Both the position numbers and the translations under genes were made by a program. The notes under the pieces were generated by a model. It worked only from the letters and a program-made list of their open reading frames with translations, was not told the DNA's origin and ran no database searches. This document shows positions 1 through 8,450 of a DNA stretch of 64,000 nucleotides, piece by piece (position 1 is the first letter of the stretch; each line of letters opens with the position of its first letter). Origin of the DNA: Farysia itapuensis (lineage: Eukaryota > Basidiomycota > Ustilaginomycetes > Ustilaginales > Ustilaginaceae); assembly GCA_023212645.1 (NCBI GenBank), contig JALBYC010000005.1:434001-498000 (forward strand), in the 5' to 3' direction.

Positions 1-35
1 GCATGCATTTTGATCGTTGCAACGCGGTGTCAGCA

Positions 36-1982
36 CTAAGTCATAGAGTACTTGGGTCCGCCTCCGCCCTCGGGGACGTCCCATCGAATGCTTTGATCTG
101 GCGTCTTGATGCTGCAAGTGTAGCAGTGAATACAGTTTTGGCTGTTGATGATGAACTTTTTGCCCAGAGCATCCTCTTGTTCTGGCGAGTCAGCTTCGAC
201 GTATTCATACACTCCAGCAGGGCAGCAACGACCCAGAGGTCCGTCGTATGTGCCCACATTTCGCTCGACGTGTCCTTTGTAGTCGCCGTCCTTGACTACC
301 AGATGCACTGGCTGGTCTTCTGCGTGGTTGGTGCCCGTTCGTGAGACCGATGTGAGAATGTCAAAGGAAAGCTTGCCGTCCGGCTTGGGATACTCGATTG
401 CCTCGCACTGTGCGGCGGGCTTGGTCTGTGCATAGTCTTCACCAGGGTGATGGAACGTCCAAGGTACACGGCCTTTGAGAATCATGGAGTCTAGACCAGA
501 GTACATGAGACCTCCCCAGAAACCAAGTGGGCCGTGGAAAGAAGGTCGCAAGTTTCGAACCTCGTACAGCTCCTTCATCACATATGAATTGTCTAGCTTC
601 TCCTTGTAGTCGGACAGCTCAAGCTGTTCCTCGGATCCAGACTCCTTGCGCTTTCCAAGTGCCTCGACGATCGATTCAGCTGCCAACATGCCAGACTTCA
701 TGGCGTTGTGCGTGCCTTTGATCTTGGGCACGTTCAAGAATCCCGCGGCACAGCCAACGAGTGCACCTCCTGGGAAAGTGAGTTTGGGAATCGATTGGTA
801 TCCGCCTTCGTTCAGAGTGCGGGCACCGTAGGCGAGGCATTCGCCGCCTTCTAAAAGGTCCTTGAAGAAAGGGTGGTGCTTCATCTTTTGGAATTCTCGG
901 AATGGGCTGAGATGCGGATTCGGGTAGTCCAGTCCAACGACTAGGCCAATCGAGACCATGTTATCTTCCATGTGATAGACCCAGCTTCCTCCGTAGGTGT
1001 CGGACTTCAAAGGCCAGCCCATGGTGTGGGTCACAAGTCCTGCCTGGTGTTTCTCGGGCTTGACTCGCCATACTTCCTTGACACCCAGACCGTACGTCTG
1101 GGGGTCGGCGTCGACGGCCTCGCGCAACTTGAACTGCTTGATCATCTTCTGCGTCATGGAGCCGTGAGCACCCTCGGCAAAAAGAGTGATGGGAGCGTGG
1201 AATTCCATACCGGCTTCGAACGAGTCCTTGGGCTTGCGCGACTTGTCGAGGCCAATCTCGTTCGTGATGACGCCCTTGATACCGGTAGGGTTTCCACTTG
1301 CGTCGTAGTCGTAGATTGCTTGGGCTGCAGCGAATCCTGGGTAGATTTCGACTCCTGCTGCTTCAGCCTGCTCTCCGAGCCAGGCAACGACACGGGACAG
1401 GGAGACGATGTAGTTGCCCTTGTTGGACATCTGGGGAGGATGCGGCATTGGGAAAGATCCCGTTTCGGTCAAAAAGCGCATCTGATCCTCGAGGGCAGGC
1501 TGATTGAGGGGAGCGTCAAGTTCCTTCCAGTTGGGTAACAGTTCCTCGAGCGCATTGACCTGAATCACAGCACCTGACAGGATGTGGTTTCCGACCTCTG
1601 GACCTTTTTCCAGCACCACGACTCGGATTTCTTCACCCTTTTCTTCTGCCAACTGCTTGATCTTGATGGCCGCGCTGAGACCGGCGGGACCGCCACCGAC
1701 AATGATGACATCAACCTCATCCGAGACTCTTTCGACAGTGTTGATGTCAAACGGCTCGCCGTTTTCGACCGGTGTAGCCCGCTTAGCAATGGTAGATGTC
1801 GAAAACGCACGAGCGGACGACGTAGAGGGAAGGCGGCCTGCAGCAGCAGCGCCGGGAAGCGAAGACAGAGCTCTGAGAGGTGCGGTACGGACGGGGACAA
1901 TAGCGGCTCGTCGCTGAGCCGTGCTTCGTAAAGCACTTGCTAGACGAGCCGGTGTGGCTTGACCAGCTCGAGTTGCAAACAT
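36..1982 (-). CDS. CIR2: Electron transfer flavoprotein-ubiquinone oxidoreductase
   Basis: A single uninterrupted 648-residue frame. It passes electrons from reduced ETF (fatty-acid and amino-acid dehydrogenases) to ubiquinone at the matrix face of the mitochondrial inner membrane. Residues 1-70 form an Arg/Ser/Ala-rich, acid-free presequence containing an RAF-STS type processing motif. The FAD dinucleotide-binding motif GGGPAG is at 96-101. The C-terminus has the ferredoxin-like 4Fe-4S cluster region (CPAGVYEY, then NCIHCYTC) and ends GGGGPKYSMT, typical of the family. Length matches the usual 600-650 residues. The start ATG at 1980-1982 is the first in frame and leads straight into the presequence. 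Named by homology to yeast CIR2 and human ETFDH. No lesion seen. Confidence 0.96.
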   Translation of the reverse strand: MFATRAGQATPARLASALRSTAQRRAAIVPVRTAPLRALSSLPGAAAAGRLPSTSSARAFSTSTIAKRATPVENGEPFDINTVERVSDEVDVIIVGGGPAGLSAAIKIKQLAEEKGEEIRVVVLEKGPEVGNHILSGAVIQVNALEELLPNWKELDAPLNQPALEDQMRFLTETGSFPMPHPPQMSNKGNYIVSLSRVVAWLGEQAEAAGVEIYPGFAAAQAIYDYDASGNPTGIKGVITNEIGLDKSRKPKDSFEAGMEFHAPITLFAEGAHGSMTQKMIKQFKLREAVDADPQTYGLGVKEVWRVKPEKHQAGLVTHTMGWPLKSDTYGGSWVYHMEDNMVSIGLVVGLDYPNPHLSPFREFQKMKHHPFFKDLLEGGECLAYGARTLNEGGYQSIPKLTFPGGALVGCAAGFLNVPKIKGTHNAMKSGMLAAESIVEALGKRKESGSEEQLELSDYKEKLDNSYVMKELYEVRNLRPSFHGPLGFWGGLMYSGLDSMILKGRVPWTFHHPGEDYAQTKPAAQCEAIEYPKPDGKLSFDILTSVSRTGTNHAEDQPVHLVVKDGDYKGHVERNVGTYDGPLGRCCPAGVYEYVEADSPEQEDALGKKFIINSQNCIHCYTCSIKTPDQSIRWDVPEGGGGPKYSMT

Positions 1983-2603
1983 GATGCGCTGTATATGGTG
2001 AAGATGACAGTAAAGAGCCTAGCAATCGACGTCAAACATCGAGCTTCCGGCCTGGGTACCTATTGGATCCGGACCGCTTTCAACAGGCCAAGGTTACGCT
2101 TCCGTAACAAGCGCGCTTTTCGACTTTTCAAATTTTAAAATGCTGAAAAGCATTTTAATCCAATCGCAACGCCGCAATTTCAATTACCGCGGTCTAACAG
2201 ACCAACAACGCGAATTTTCATTTTTGTTATTTTGTGCACATGCACATAACCACCCAGAAACGTCAAACAAGCTAGTTCTCACACTGCAAGCATAGACAAA
2301 GAAAGGTAAGGAGGCAGATATGCCAAATTTCTATTTCTATCTTGAAAGAAATGACTCCCGTGGTGACAGTAGTGTTACAATGGGTTTTGTTGGGCTCGTG
2401 TACACGAATGGTCCCTTCCTTGGGCTCCTACCTTGCGGTGGGCCCGAAAGAGAAGAGAAGACATCGGCGAGCATGTGTATGGTAAAAGGGAAGTGCAAAA
2501 GAAAACTAAATGTAGGCCCGTAAGAGATCGGAAGGAAGAAACGAAAGGAGACGAAAGGTGCTGTCAAAGCAGCTCGAAATGCGCAGTGGAGACGAGAAGC
2601 TTT
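1983..2603. other. Intergenic: ETF-QO promoter and 3' flank of the barrel-protein gene
   Basis: No gene is recognisable in this 620-bp gap. It holds the upstream region of the ETF-QO gene, including an AT-rich block around 2120-2240, and the 3' flank of the secreted protein gene at 2604. The one structured element is a perfect inverted repeat at 2135-2158, listed separately. Confidence 0.6.
2135..2158. repeat. Perfect 10-bp inverted repeat with GAAA loop
   Basis: The left arm TTAAAATGCT (2135-2144) is exactly complementary to the right arm AGCATTTTAA (2149-2158), separated by GAAA. It lies about 150 bp upstream of the ETF-QO start codon. It could be a palindromic factor-binding site, or a GNRA-capped hairpin if it falls within the transcript. 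The function is unknown. Confidence 0.7.
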
Positions 2604-3503
2604 TTACATGCCCTGGCCGTCAATGAAGCCCCAGGTGAGGGAGTTGATGGACTGGGGAGCATCGCCGTTCATGGTGGCAATGCGCTTGTAAGCATCGGCG
2701 AGAGCGATGTCACCGTCAGCACCGTTCCAGTAGTTAGTAACCTGGACAGAGAGCTCCTTGCCGTTGTCGTTGTTCTTGATCTGGATCCACTTGCCGCAAG
2801 CCTGGGCGAGGTTGTCAGCCGAGAGGAGCGAAGAGCCCGAGATGGCGACGGGGAGCGAAGCAGCGTCAGGGGTGAAACCGCACGAGTTTCCGATGTCAGC
2901 CCACCACTCAGGGGTAGAGACGACGGTCTTGGTGTTGGAGGCGCTCGAAGGCTGGGGAGCAGCAGAGTAGGTGCTGGTAGGAGCGGGCTGCTGGTAGGCA
3001 ACGCTGGTGGGGGTAGGGGTGTAAGTCGAAGCAGCGGCCGACTTGGTGTAGACAGCCTCGGGGGTGTAGGTCGAGGTAGCCTGCTGTTGCTGCTGCTGTT
3101 GCTTCTGCTGCTGGTTGTTGTTGGAAGCCGACGAGCCGGAGCCGAAAGACCACGAGATGGGGAAGACACCGGCGTCCATGTTGCCGTTGTTGAGGGCAGA
3201 GAAGAGGCCAGTCGACATGTCGAGGGAGCCGTACGAGCATCCGGGGCACAGGTCAGCGACAGTGGCAGTCTGGGTGTTGCCGTTGCCGTTGTTGGTGATG
3301 GTAACGGTCTGGCCACAGTGGGATCCACCGGACCATTCGGGGGCGTTCATGGCAACAATGAAGTCGGAGCCAGAGTTGGTCCATCCACAGGCACCGAGAC
3401 CAGCGGCGTAGTAGGTAGCCTGGCCACTGGATCGCTTAGCGATGGGGGCAGCGGCAGCGCCAGCAACGGCGAGAGCGAGAGCGAGAGCGTTGGCAGCAAT
3501 CAT
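2604..3503 (-). CDS. Secreted protein with two double-psi beta-barrel-like domains
   Basis: 299 residues. Residues 1-19 are a clear signal peptide, ending in an Ala-rich region before PIAKRSS. Residues about 28-118 are an RlpA/expansin/barwin-like double-psi beta-barrel: the QATYYAAGLGACG start, a CGQTVTI segment and the ADLCPGC motif are characteristic. A Gln-rich run (about 128-140) and a Ser/Thr/Pro/Tyr-rich linker follow. Residues about 195-297 (WWADIGNSCGF through SLTWGFIDG) look like a second, more diverged barrel. Single-barrel relatives are common in basidiomycetes as small secreted or plant-induced proteins; expansin-like wall loosening is inference. A TATA box sits about 95 bp upstream, suggesting strong expression. 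The ATG at 3501-3503 is well supported by the signal peptide. Confidence 0.88.
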   Translation of the reverse strand: MIAANALALALAVAGAAAAPIAKRSSGQATYYAAGLGACGWTNSGSDFIVAMNAPEWSGGSHCGQTVTITNNGNGNTQTATVADLCPGCSYGSLDMSTGLFSALNNGNMDAGVFPISWSFGSGSSASNNNQQQKQQQQQQQATSTYTPEAVYTKSAAASTYTPTPTSVAYQQPAPTSTYSAAPQPSSASNTKTVVSTPEWWADIGNSCGFTPDAASLPVAISGSSLLSADNLAQACGKWIQIKNNDNGKELSVQVTNYWNGADGDIALADAYKRIATMNGDAPQSINSLTWGFIDGQGM

Positions 3504-3594
3504 TGTGATGAGGTGGGCAGATCTAAGTGAGGAGGTGCGAGAGAGAGAGGAGGGTTTGTTGGAGGAAACAAGAATGGTCTTTCCCCTTGAGCCT

Positions 3595-3603
3595 CCTTAT
3601 ATG
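3595..3603 (-). promoter_or_regulatory. TATA box of the secreted barrel-protein gene
   Basis: On the minus strand this reads CATATAAGG, about 92-100 bp upstream of the ATG at 3503. The distance and sequence fit a TATA-driven promoter of a strongly expressed gene. Confidence 0.5.
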
Positions 3604-5633
3604 GAGCAAGCATAGATGCTCGACCGGCGCTGTGTTCCTCCCAGGTTCCTTGCATCCTGGCAGTGAGAAACTAGGGTTGGACACGGCGAGCAAGGCGAAT
3701 TGGCACTGTCAACGGTGTCGGACAAAGGAAGGGTCGATCTCAAAATGCCGGTAGACACTGGTCTGGCGCAGCTTGGCGGCTGCGAACCAGGTCGCTGCCG
3801 ACCCAAAGCGGGGGGAAGCGCTGGAAGAAAAAAATTGTCGAGGGCACCCTGGAAAAGAGGGGGACACACGGTGACGGACGGGATATGCAAGGTAGAGCTT
3901 GCACTATAGGGGGAGGTGCAGCCATCACCCTGGAAATTGGTGGCCAGGGGGGCCACGAGGTGGAAGGAAATGCGGCATAAATTCAAGCGAGGCGATCATC
4001 GAGAAGAGGAACACTTCAGACCGAAGCTCAATTGAAATCCCGCCCAAGGCTGGGCAATTGCGCCCTTGCCATGCAGCGCCCGGCTGGCTAAATGGGCGCT
4101 GAGAAGGAAATCCCAGCCGGAAGATCGTCTGCTCGCCAGACGGAATCCCGCATCTCGCTTCACTATAATCTCGCTTTTGACACAATCGAGGGTACACTTT
4201 TTCAACATCAAACCTCAGCGAGCCCATCCCACCCACTGACCCCGATGCGGCTGGCACAGCTTGCCATCTGCATCGTAGACTGTCAACCAAGCTCGCGATC
4301 CTACAGACACGCCGCCGATGAGCGCAAGCAATACCCCTATGCGTGCCTATCAAGATGCCGCCGCATCCTTCGGCGTTCAAGGAACCTCGTAAATGCTTCC
4401 CGTGGGAGTAGCCGTGATTCCTCGTGCTAGCTTGGTGCCGTTTAGCGTTCCCGTCTGTCAAATTCGATAAGGGGTCACAGAGCTCAAAAACTGGGAAATT
4501 CTGGTTGAATTAAAGAATTTTCAGGGTGCATGATTCTGAAATGTTTGCATGATATTCCAAACAAACTTTTTTGTAGTTCCCATGGGAATCTTGTACAAGT
4601 CGACGGGAAGATCTGCATTAGTGTCAATTCCCATCTGATTAACAAACGCTTTCAAGCTAACATGTCCTTTGTCGTCAGATCGCGTGCGAATGCTGCTTCG
4701 ACGCTGAGCCAAATTGGCTTTCAGCAAGTGGCTGGCGCATGCAATGTGATAATCAAGACGGACCTTGGCCAGCCGAGGACGGAGAAAGCGTGCGACGAGT
4801 GCATCGGCTATCTGTTAAGCTTGCTCTCAGCTCCGCAGACCGACAACTCAGTCGACCAAATTGCTTTCGGGTTGCCGCCAGCTCACGTGGAGCCGCTGAA
4901 CCGGCCACTTTTTCACTCGCCGGCGATCTGGTCGTGTGGCTCGTGGACGCTATAGACTTTCGGAATAGACGCAAAACACAGCGCGCAGAGCGTGATAAGT
5001 TGATCTCGCGCTTCATTAATCGAGACAGCCTGGTCGAGATATCGAGGGGGCACTGGTAGCATTGCGACAAAGTGGCGCAGCTGCTGCCGAAGGAGTCGGG
5101 TGGATCGAGCGGATGGGCGGCACCGCCATGAACTTCTAGACGAAACCGCCAAGCATCAGCGGCCGGTCCTCGGACCGCTCGATCGATTGGCATTGTGCAG
5201 AAGCCAGTCTAAAACAGCCTCGGTCAGCCTCGGTCGAGCATTCGAGGGCCATCAGGTTGACCCGAATCGGTACCACGCACAGCTGAGGTTCCACAGCGGC
5301 GGTTTGAGTCGGCTTCTTTTCCCACGACCCAAGTCCGACTTTGTCGGCTCTTAGTACGCTTTCGGGCAAACAAAAAGAAAGGGGGCCACTGATCGCCGAC
5401 ACTCATCGGCGGAGTGGCTAGCGTCTGCGTCTCAGCTGCGAGTGCTCAAGCGAGTCGGTCCTGCAGCTGCTATTTCCAGGGTGGTACACACATTTCTTCT
5501 TCCAAAATCAAATTGCGACCCCTTCGATTTTTCTTGCTTAGATAGTAATGACTCAGCAGGAACGCATCCCACGTGAGCTTGCACCATTTTGCCGAGTCGT
5601 TAAGCAAGTCCGTACTACATATCACATAGGTAT
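3604..5633. other. 2-kb stretch without a recognisable gene
   Basis: Only short frames occur on both strands. None shows a family motif, a convincing chain of exons, a signal peptide or tRNA structure. The part near 3600 is the promoter of the barrel-protein gene, and 4480-4660 is noticeably AT-rich. The region is unusually long for this gene-dense window, where gaps are typically 200-900 bp. A lost gene, an unannotated non-coding RNA, or simply a long promoter are all possible. Confidence 0.5.
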
Positions 5634-7985
5634 CTACTTTCCCTGGCCTTTGACAACGAGGCGTCGCTGTATCCGCAGGATCTCTTTGCAAAGCTCTTCG
5701 TGACTCTTTTTCAGCGTGCGTGCGTCGTCAAATTTCCTCGCCTTGGCTGCGCTCTCGACGTAATCGGCAACCAACTTTTCCTGCTCCAGCAGTACTTTGA
5801 GTTGTTCGCGCAGCTCTGTAGGATCGGTATTGTCTTGTGAAGCCTCTTCGTCATCAATGTCAGTGACAGTCTTAGAAGAGACACGTCTGCCTCCACCGAA
5901 GAGGGAGCGAAAGGATCCAGCAGAGCCAGCATTGTCTCCATTCGCGCTTCGACGCGTGCCTTGTTGAGGAGAGCTTGCGCGAGGAGATGCAGAGACGCTA
6001 ACGGAAGAGTCTGAAGCATCGTCCGCCGTGCTTGTCTTACTTCCCGGCTTAGGCAAACTCTGCAAAGGCAGCATGTTCTGCTGTAGGAAAAGATTCGCTC
6101 GTGTAAAGATGGCGTGTTGGATGCGCTCCTGCGCTGCGTCGCCAACCTCCACGTCTGCATTTCCCGAAGAGTCATTGTCACTGGGCAGCTTTCGAATGCG
6201 TTTTGCAAGCTCGTCGTATGTGGCGAAATTGGAAAGCAGCTGTTTGCGTGCCTGTATGGCATCTCTTTGCAGCTCTAGATTTGCCTTGATGCTTGAGCCC
6301 AGTGCAGCGTTCTGATCGTGCTTTTGCAGTCCCAGCACCATCTCCTGAAACTCGGGCAAGGACTGCTCGATCTCTCGTTGCACCCGCATAAGAGCCTCAT
6401 ACAATTTGATAAAGACAGGAAATGGCTTGTCGTCCAGCATGTATTGACGCTTGCGAACAATGCTCTTGCAGTCTCGACATATACGCACGCCTTTGTGCGG
6501 AATAGCGCCGTTGCTGCCTTGCGTCGAAGCACCTTCTGTGACATCGTCAATTTTCCCACTTATCGGATCCGCAATGATGTTGCTGGAGCACCTGTTTTCG
6601 AGGGCGAGTCGCTGTTGTGAGCTAGATGGCTTCTCCGGGCTTGCGTTCATCTGTTCCGTCCACGTGAGTCTCGCCAGATGTGGTGACGCGCAGACGACGC
6701 GACCACAAAGCCGGCAGTGATGTTTACGCACACTTAGGCTGAAAGGGGTATCGCAGATCGGACACGCTTTCGCTTCGCCATCGTCCTGCCACATTACAAT
6801 GTTTTGTTCTGCAGCTCGGATGGCCGGATCTTCGCCTCGTCCACGCGCTCGAAAAGAGGTCCACAAATCGGTCCCGCTTTTCCTGAGTAATGCGCTTGGA
6901 TCGCGCTTCAGCTCGTCCAGATCGAAATCGACAAAGGAAGACAACTTTGCTTCTTTAGCCTTGTCTGACTCTGAGATCGGTGCAAAGTGGATCGCGAGGA
7001 GCTTTTCCAGCCGGCGGTCCATGCGCTGTTCTTCCATCTCGCCTTGACTGCGGCGTTGACGCCGTGACTCTGTGAATTCGTCGGTTCTGACACGCAATAC
7101 GCCTTTTGGTTGAAAGCCGGGCCGGTACGCGGTCGCGCGTCCATCCGTTGGCTGCTTGATGGGGTCTGCACCGGTTGCATTGGTCAGTGCGACACCTTGT
7201 GGAACAGGTATCGGGCCTAATTTTGACTGAGCAGCGAGCAGGGCTGCGTAGGAGTTTACGTGGGCCGGAACAGATATGCCCATCACGGGAGTTGATGAGC
7301 CGCTGTTCTGCGGACTCGTAGCACTGGACGAGGACCGGCTCGGTTCCCCACCATGTGCACTACTTCGGGCTTGAGTGCGGTCAGTTTGAGGCTGGGCCGA
7401 ACGCGTAGATCCATCGCGCGGATCCTGAGTGCTGCCATTGGTACGAGCAGCGATCTGCGGAGACCGTGTGACGTCAGACGCACGCTTCAGTATCGATGTG
7501 CTGCCGCCGCTGGGCTGGCGGAGTGGCGTCGGTCTCTCCACAGGCTTGCTCAGTGGAGACGCCTGTGCTACCTGCGGGTCGACACTCTTCAACTTGGAAG
7601 CGACACGCAATGGTGGGGGTGGGGTGTCGAGCTCTCGATGTGAACGAACGAGACCCACGCCGAGCGGAGCTGGTGAGGAAGGAGTCATACCAGACCGAGT
7701 AAGGCCAGAGGGACTCCTCGTCGGGGTCTGTGTCGGAGCAGACTGTCTCAGCCTCGATGGGCCGACGCTGCTGCTCATGGCCACTGGCGTAGAAGCACGG
7801 AGATCCGAGCCATGCGCTCCAGCTGCTGCTCCTAACGCTGGTCCTTCAGCGGAAACATCACTGCCTACAGATGCAATGCTGGCATATGATACGTTGCGCG
7901 AATGACTCTTTCGTTGATAGGGAATGTACGACAGTCGCCTCGATGAATTCTCCCCAGCATCATGGGGTGATGCATTCCCTTCCAT
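5634..7985 (-). CDS. VAC1: FYVE-domain endosomal tether, Vac1/Pep7/rabenosyn-5 family
   Basis: 783 residues from the ATG at 7983-7985; the frame is open further upstream but only from a TTG. The family binds PI3P on endosomes and links Rab5, the SM protein Vps45 and the fusion machinery. Residues 1-290 are Ser/Pro-rich and probably disordered. The FYVE finger spans about 398-513: CPIC, then the PI3P-binding RKHHCRLCG, and after a long insertion RICRDC. The large insertion between the Cys pairs is typical of Pep7-type fingers. The segment after the finger (KLYEALMRVQREIEQ) matches the family. The C-terminal helix (about 740-783, LKVLLEQEKLVADYV) resembles the Rab-binding coiled coil of rabenosyn. 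No break seen. Confidence 0.9.
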   Translation of the reverse strand: MEGNASPHDAGENSSRRLSYIPYQRKSHSRNVSYASIASVGSDVSAEGPALGAAAGAHGSDLRASTPVAMSSSVGPSRLRQSAPTQTPTRSPSGLTRSGMTPSSPAPLGVGLVRSHRELDTPPPPLRVASKLKSVDPQVAQASPLSKPVERPTPLRQPSGGSTSILKRASDVTRSPQIAARTNGSTQDPRDGSTRSAQPQTDRTQARSSAHGGEPSRSSSSATSPQNSGSSTPVMGISVPAHVNSYAALLAAQSKLGPIPVPQGVALTNATGADPIKQPTDGRATAYRPGFQPKGVLRVRTDEFTESRRQRRSQGEMEEQRMDRRLEKLLAIHFAPISESDKAKEAKLSSFVDFDLDELKRDPSALLRKSGTDLWTSFRARGRGEDPAIRAAEQNIVMWQDDGEAKACPICDTPFSLSVRKHHCRLCGRVVCASPHLARLTWTEQMNASPEKPSSSQQRLALENRCSSNIIADPISGKIDDVTEGASTQGSNGAIPHKGVRICRDCKSIVRKRQYMLDDKPFPVFIKLYEALMRVQREIEQSLPEFQEMVLGLQKHDQNAALGSSIKANLELQRDAIQARKQLLSNFATYDELAKRIRKLPSDNDSSGNADVEVGDAAQERIQHAIFTRANLFLQQNMLPLQSLPKPGSKTSTADDASDSSVSVSASPRASSPQQGTRRSANGDNAGSAGSFRSLFGGGRRVSSKTVTDIDDEEASQDNTDPTELREQLKVLLEQEKLVADYVESAAKARKFDDARTLKKSHEELCKEILRIQRRLVVKGQGK

Positions 7986-8450
7986 CGCGGGGATTGCCCT
8001 GAACAAGCGTGCCCAGAAGTATCGCTGTCGATCGCTTGGCCTGGTGCTTCCGTTGCGTTACGGAAATTCGCCCATGTGCCCGCCGCGCTGTTCCTCCGAG
8101 CAGGGGAATGCACTTTGCTGCTTGGGGATGGCGTTGTCGGCAAGACATGACGCCGTTGTGGAGCCAAAATCACATCGATGTAATCTCAACGCGACTCTAA
8201 CATTGAACCCTTTCCATTTTTAACGCGCTCTAACGCATTTTTGTTTTTCCGCTTTCGCGGTATAGCCGATTTCGCACAGGCTGAGCTTTGATCAATTCGG
8301 TGACAATTGCGGTGATGCTATGAAAGGCGACGAGACAGATTAGAGTACAACCATCCAGTGGCTTACGTCGAAACCGATGGCTGAAGGCAGGATGCGAGAA
8401 CCCGTAGCAAAGGAATGTCTAGTCAAAAAGGGGAGGGCCGAAGCGAATAC
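7986..8450. other. Intergenic: Vac1 promoter
   Basis: Contains the upstream region of the Vac1-like gene and the 3' flank of the gene ending at 8451. No RNA gene or repeat was recognised. Confidence 0.5.

Noticed and set aside
972..1538. 188-codon plus-strand frame opposite ETF-QO
   Set aside because: It lies antisense to a clear conserved gene and has no family motif; it is a codon-bias shadow.
2433..3530. 365-codon plus-strand frame opposite the secreted barrel protein
   Set aside because: Low-complexity Gly/Val/Ser composition mirrors the minus-strand gene, and it overlaps that gene entirely.
3938..3957. GGCC-N5-GGCC inverted repeat in the 2-kb gap
   Set aside because: Arms of only four to six bases; expected by chance in GC-balanced DNA.
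4530..4955. 141-codon plus-strand frame in the 2-kb gap
   Set aside because: No recognised domain, no signal peptide, no splice continuation, and composition unlike the neighbouring genes. Not enough to call a gene.
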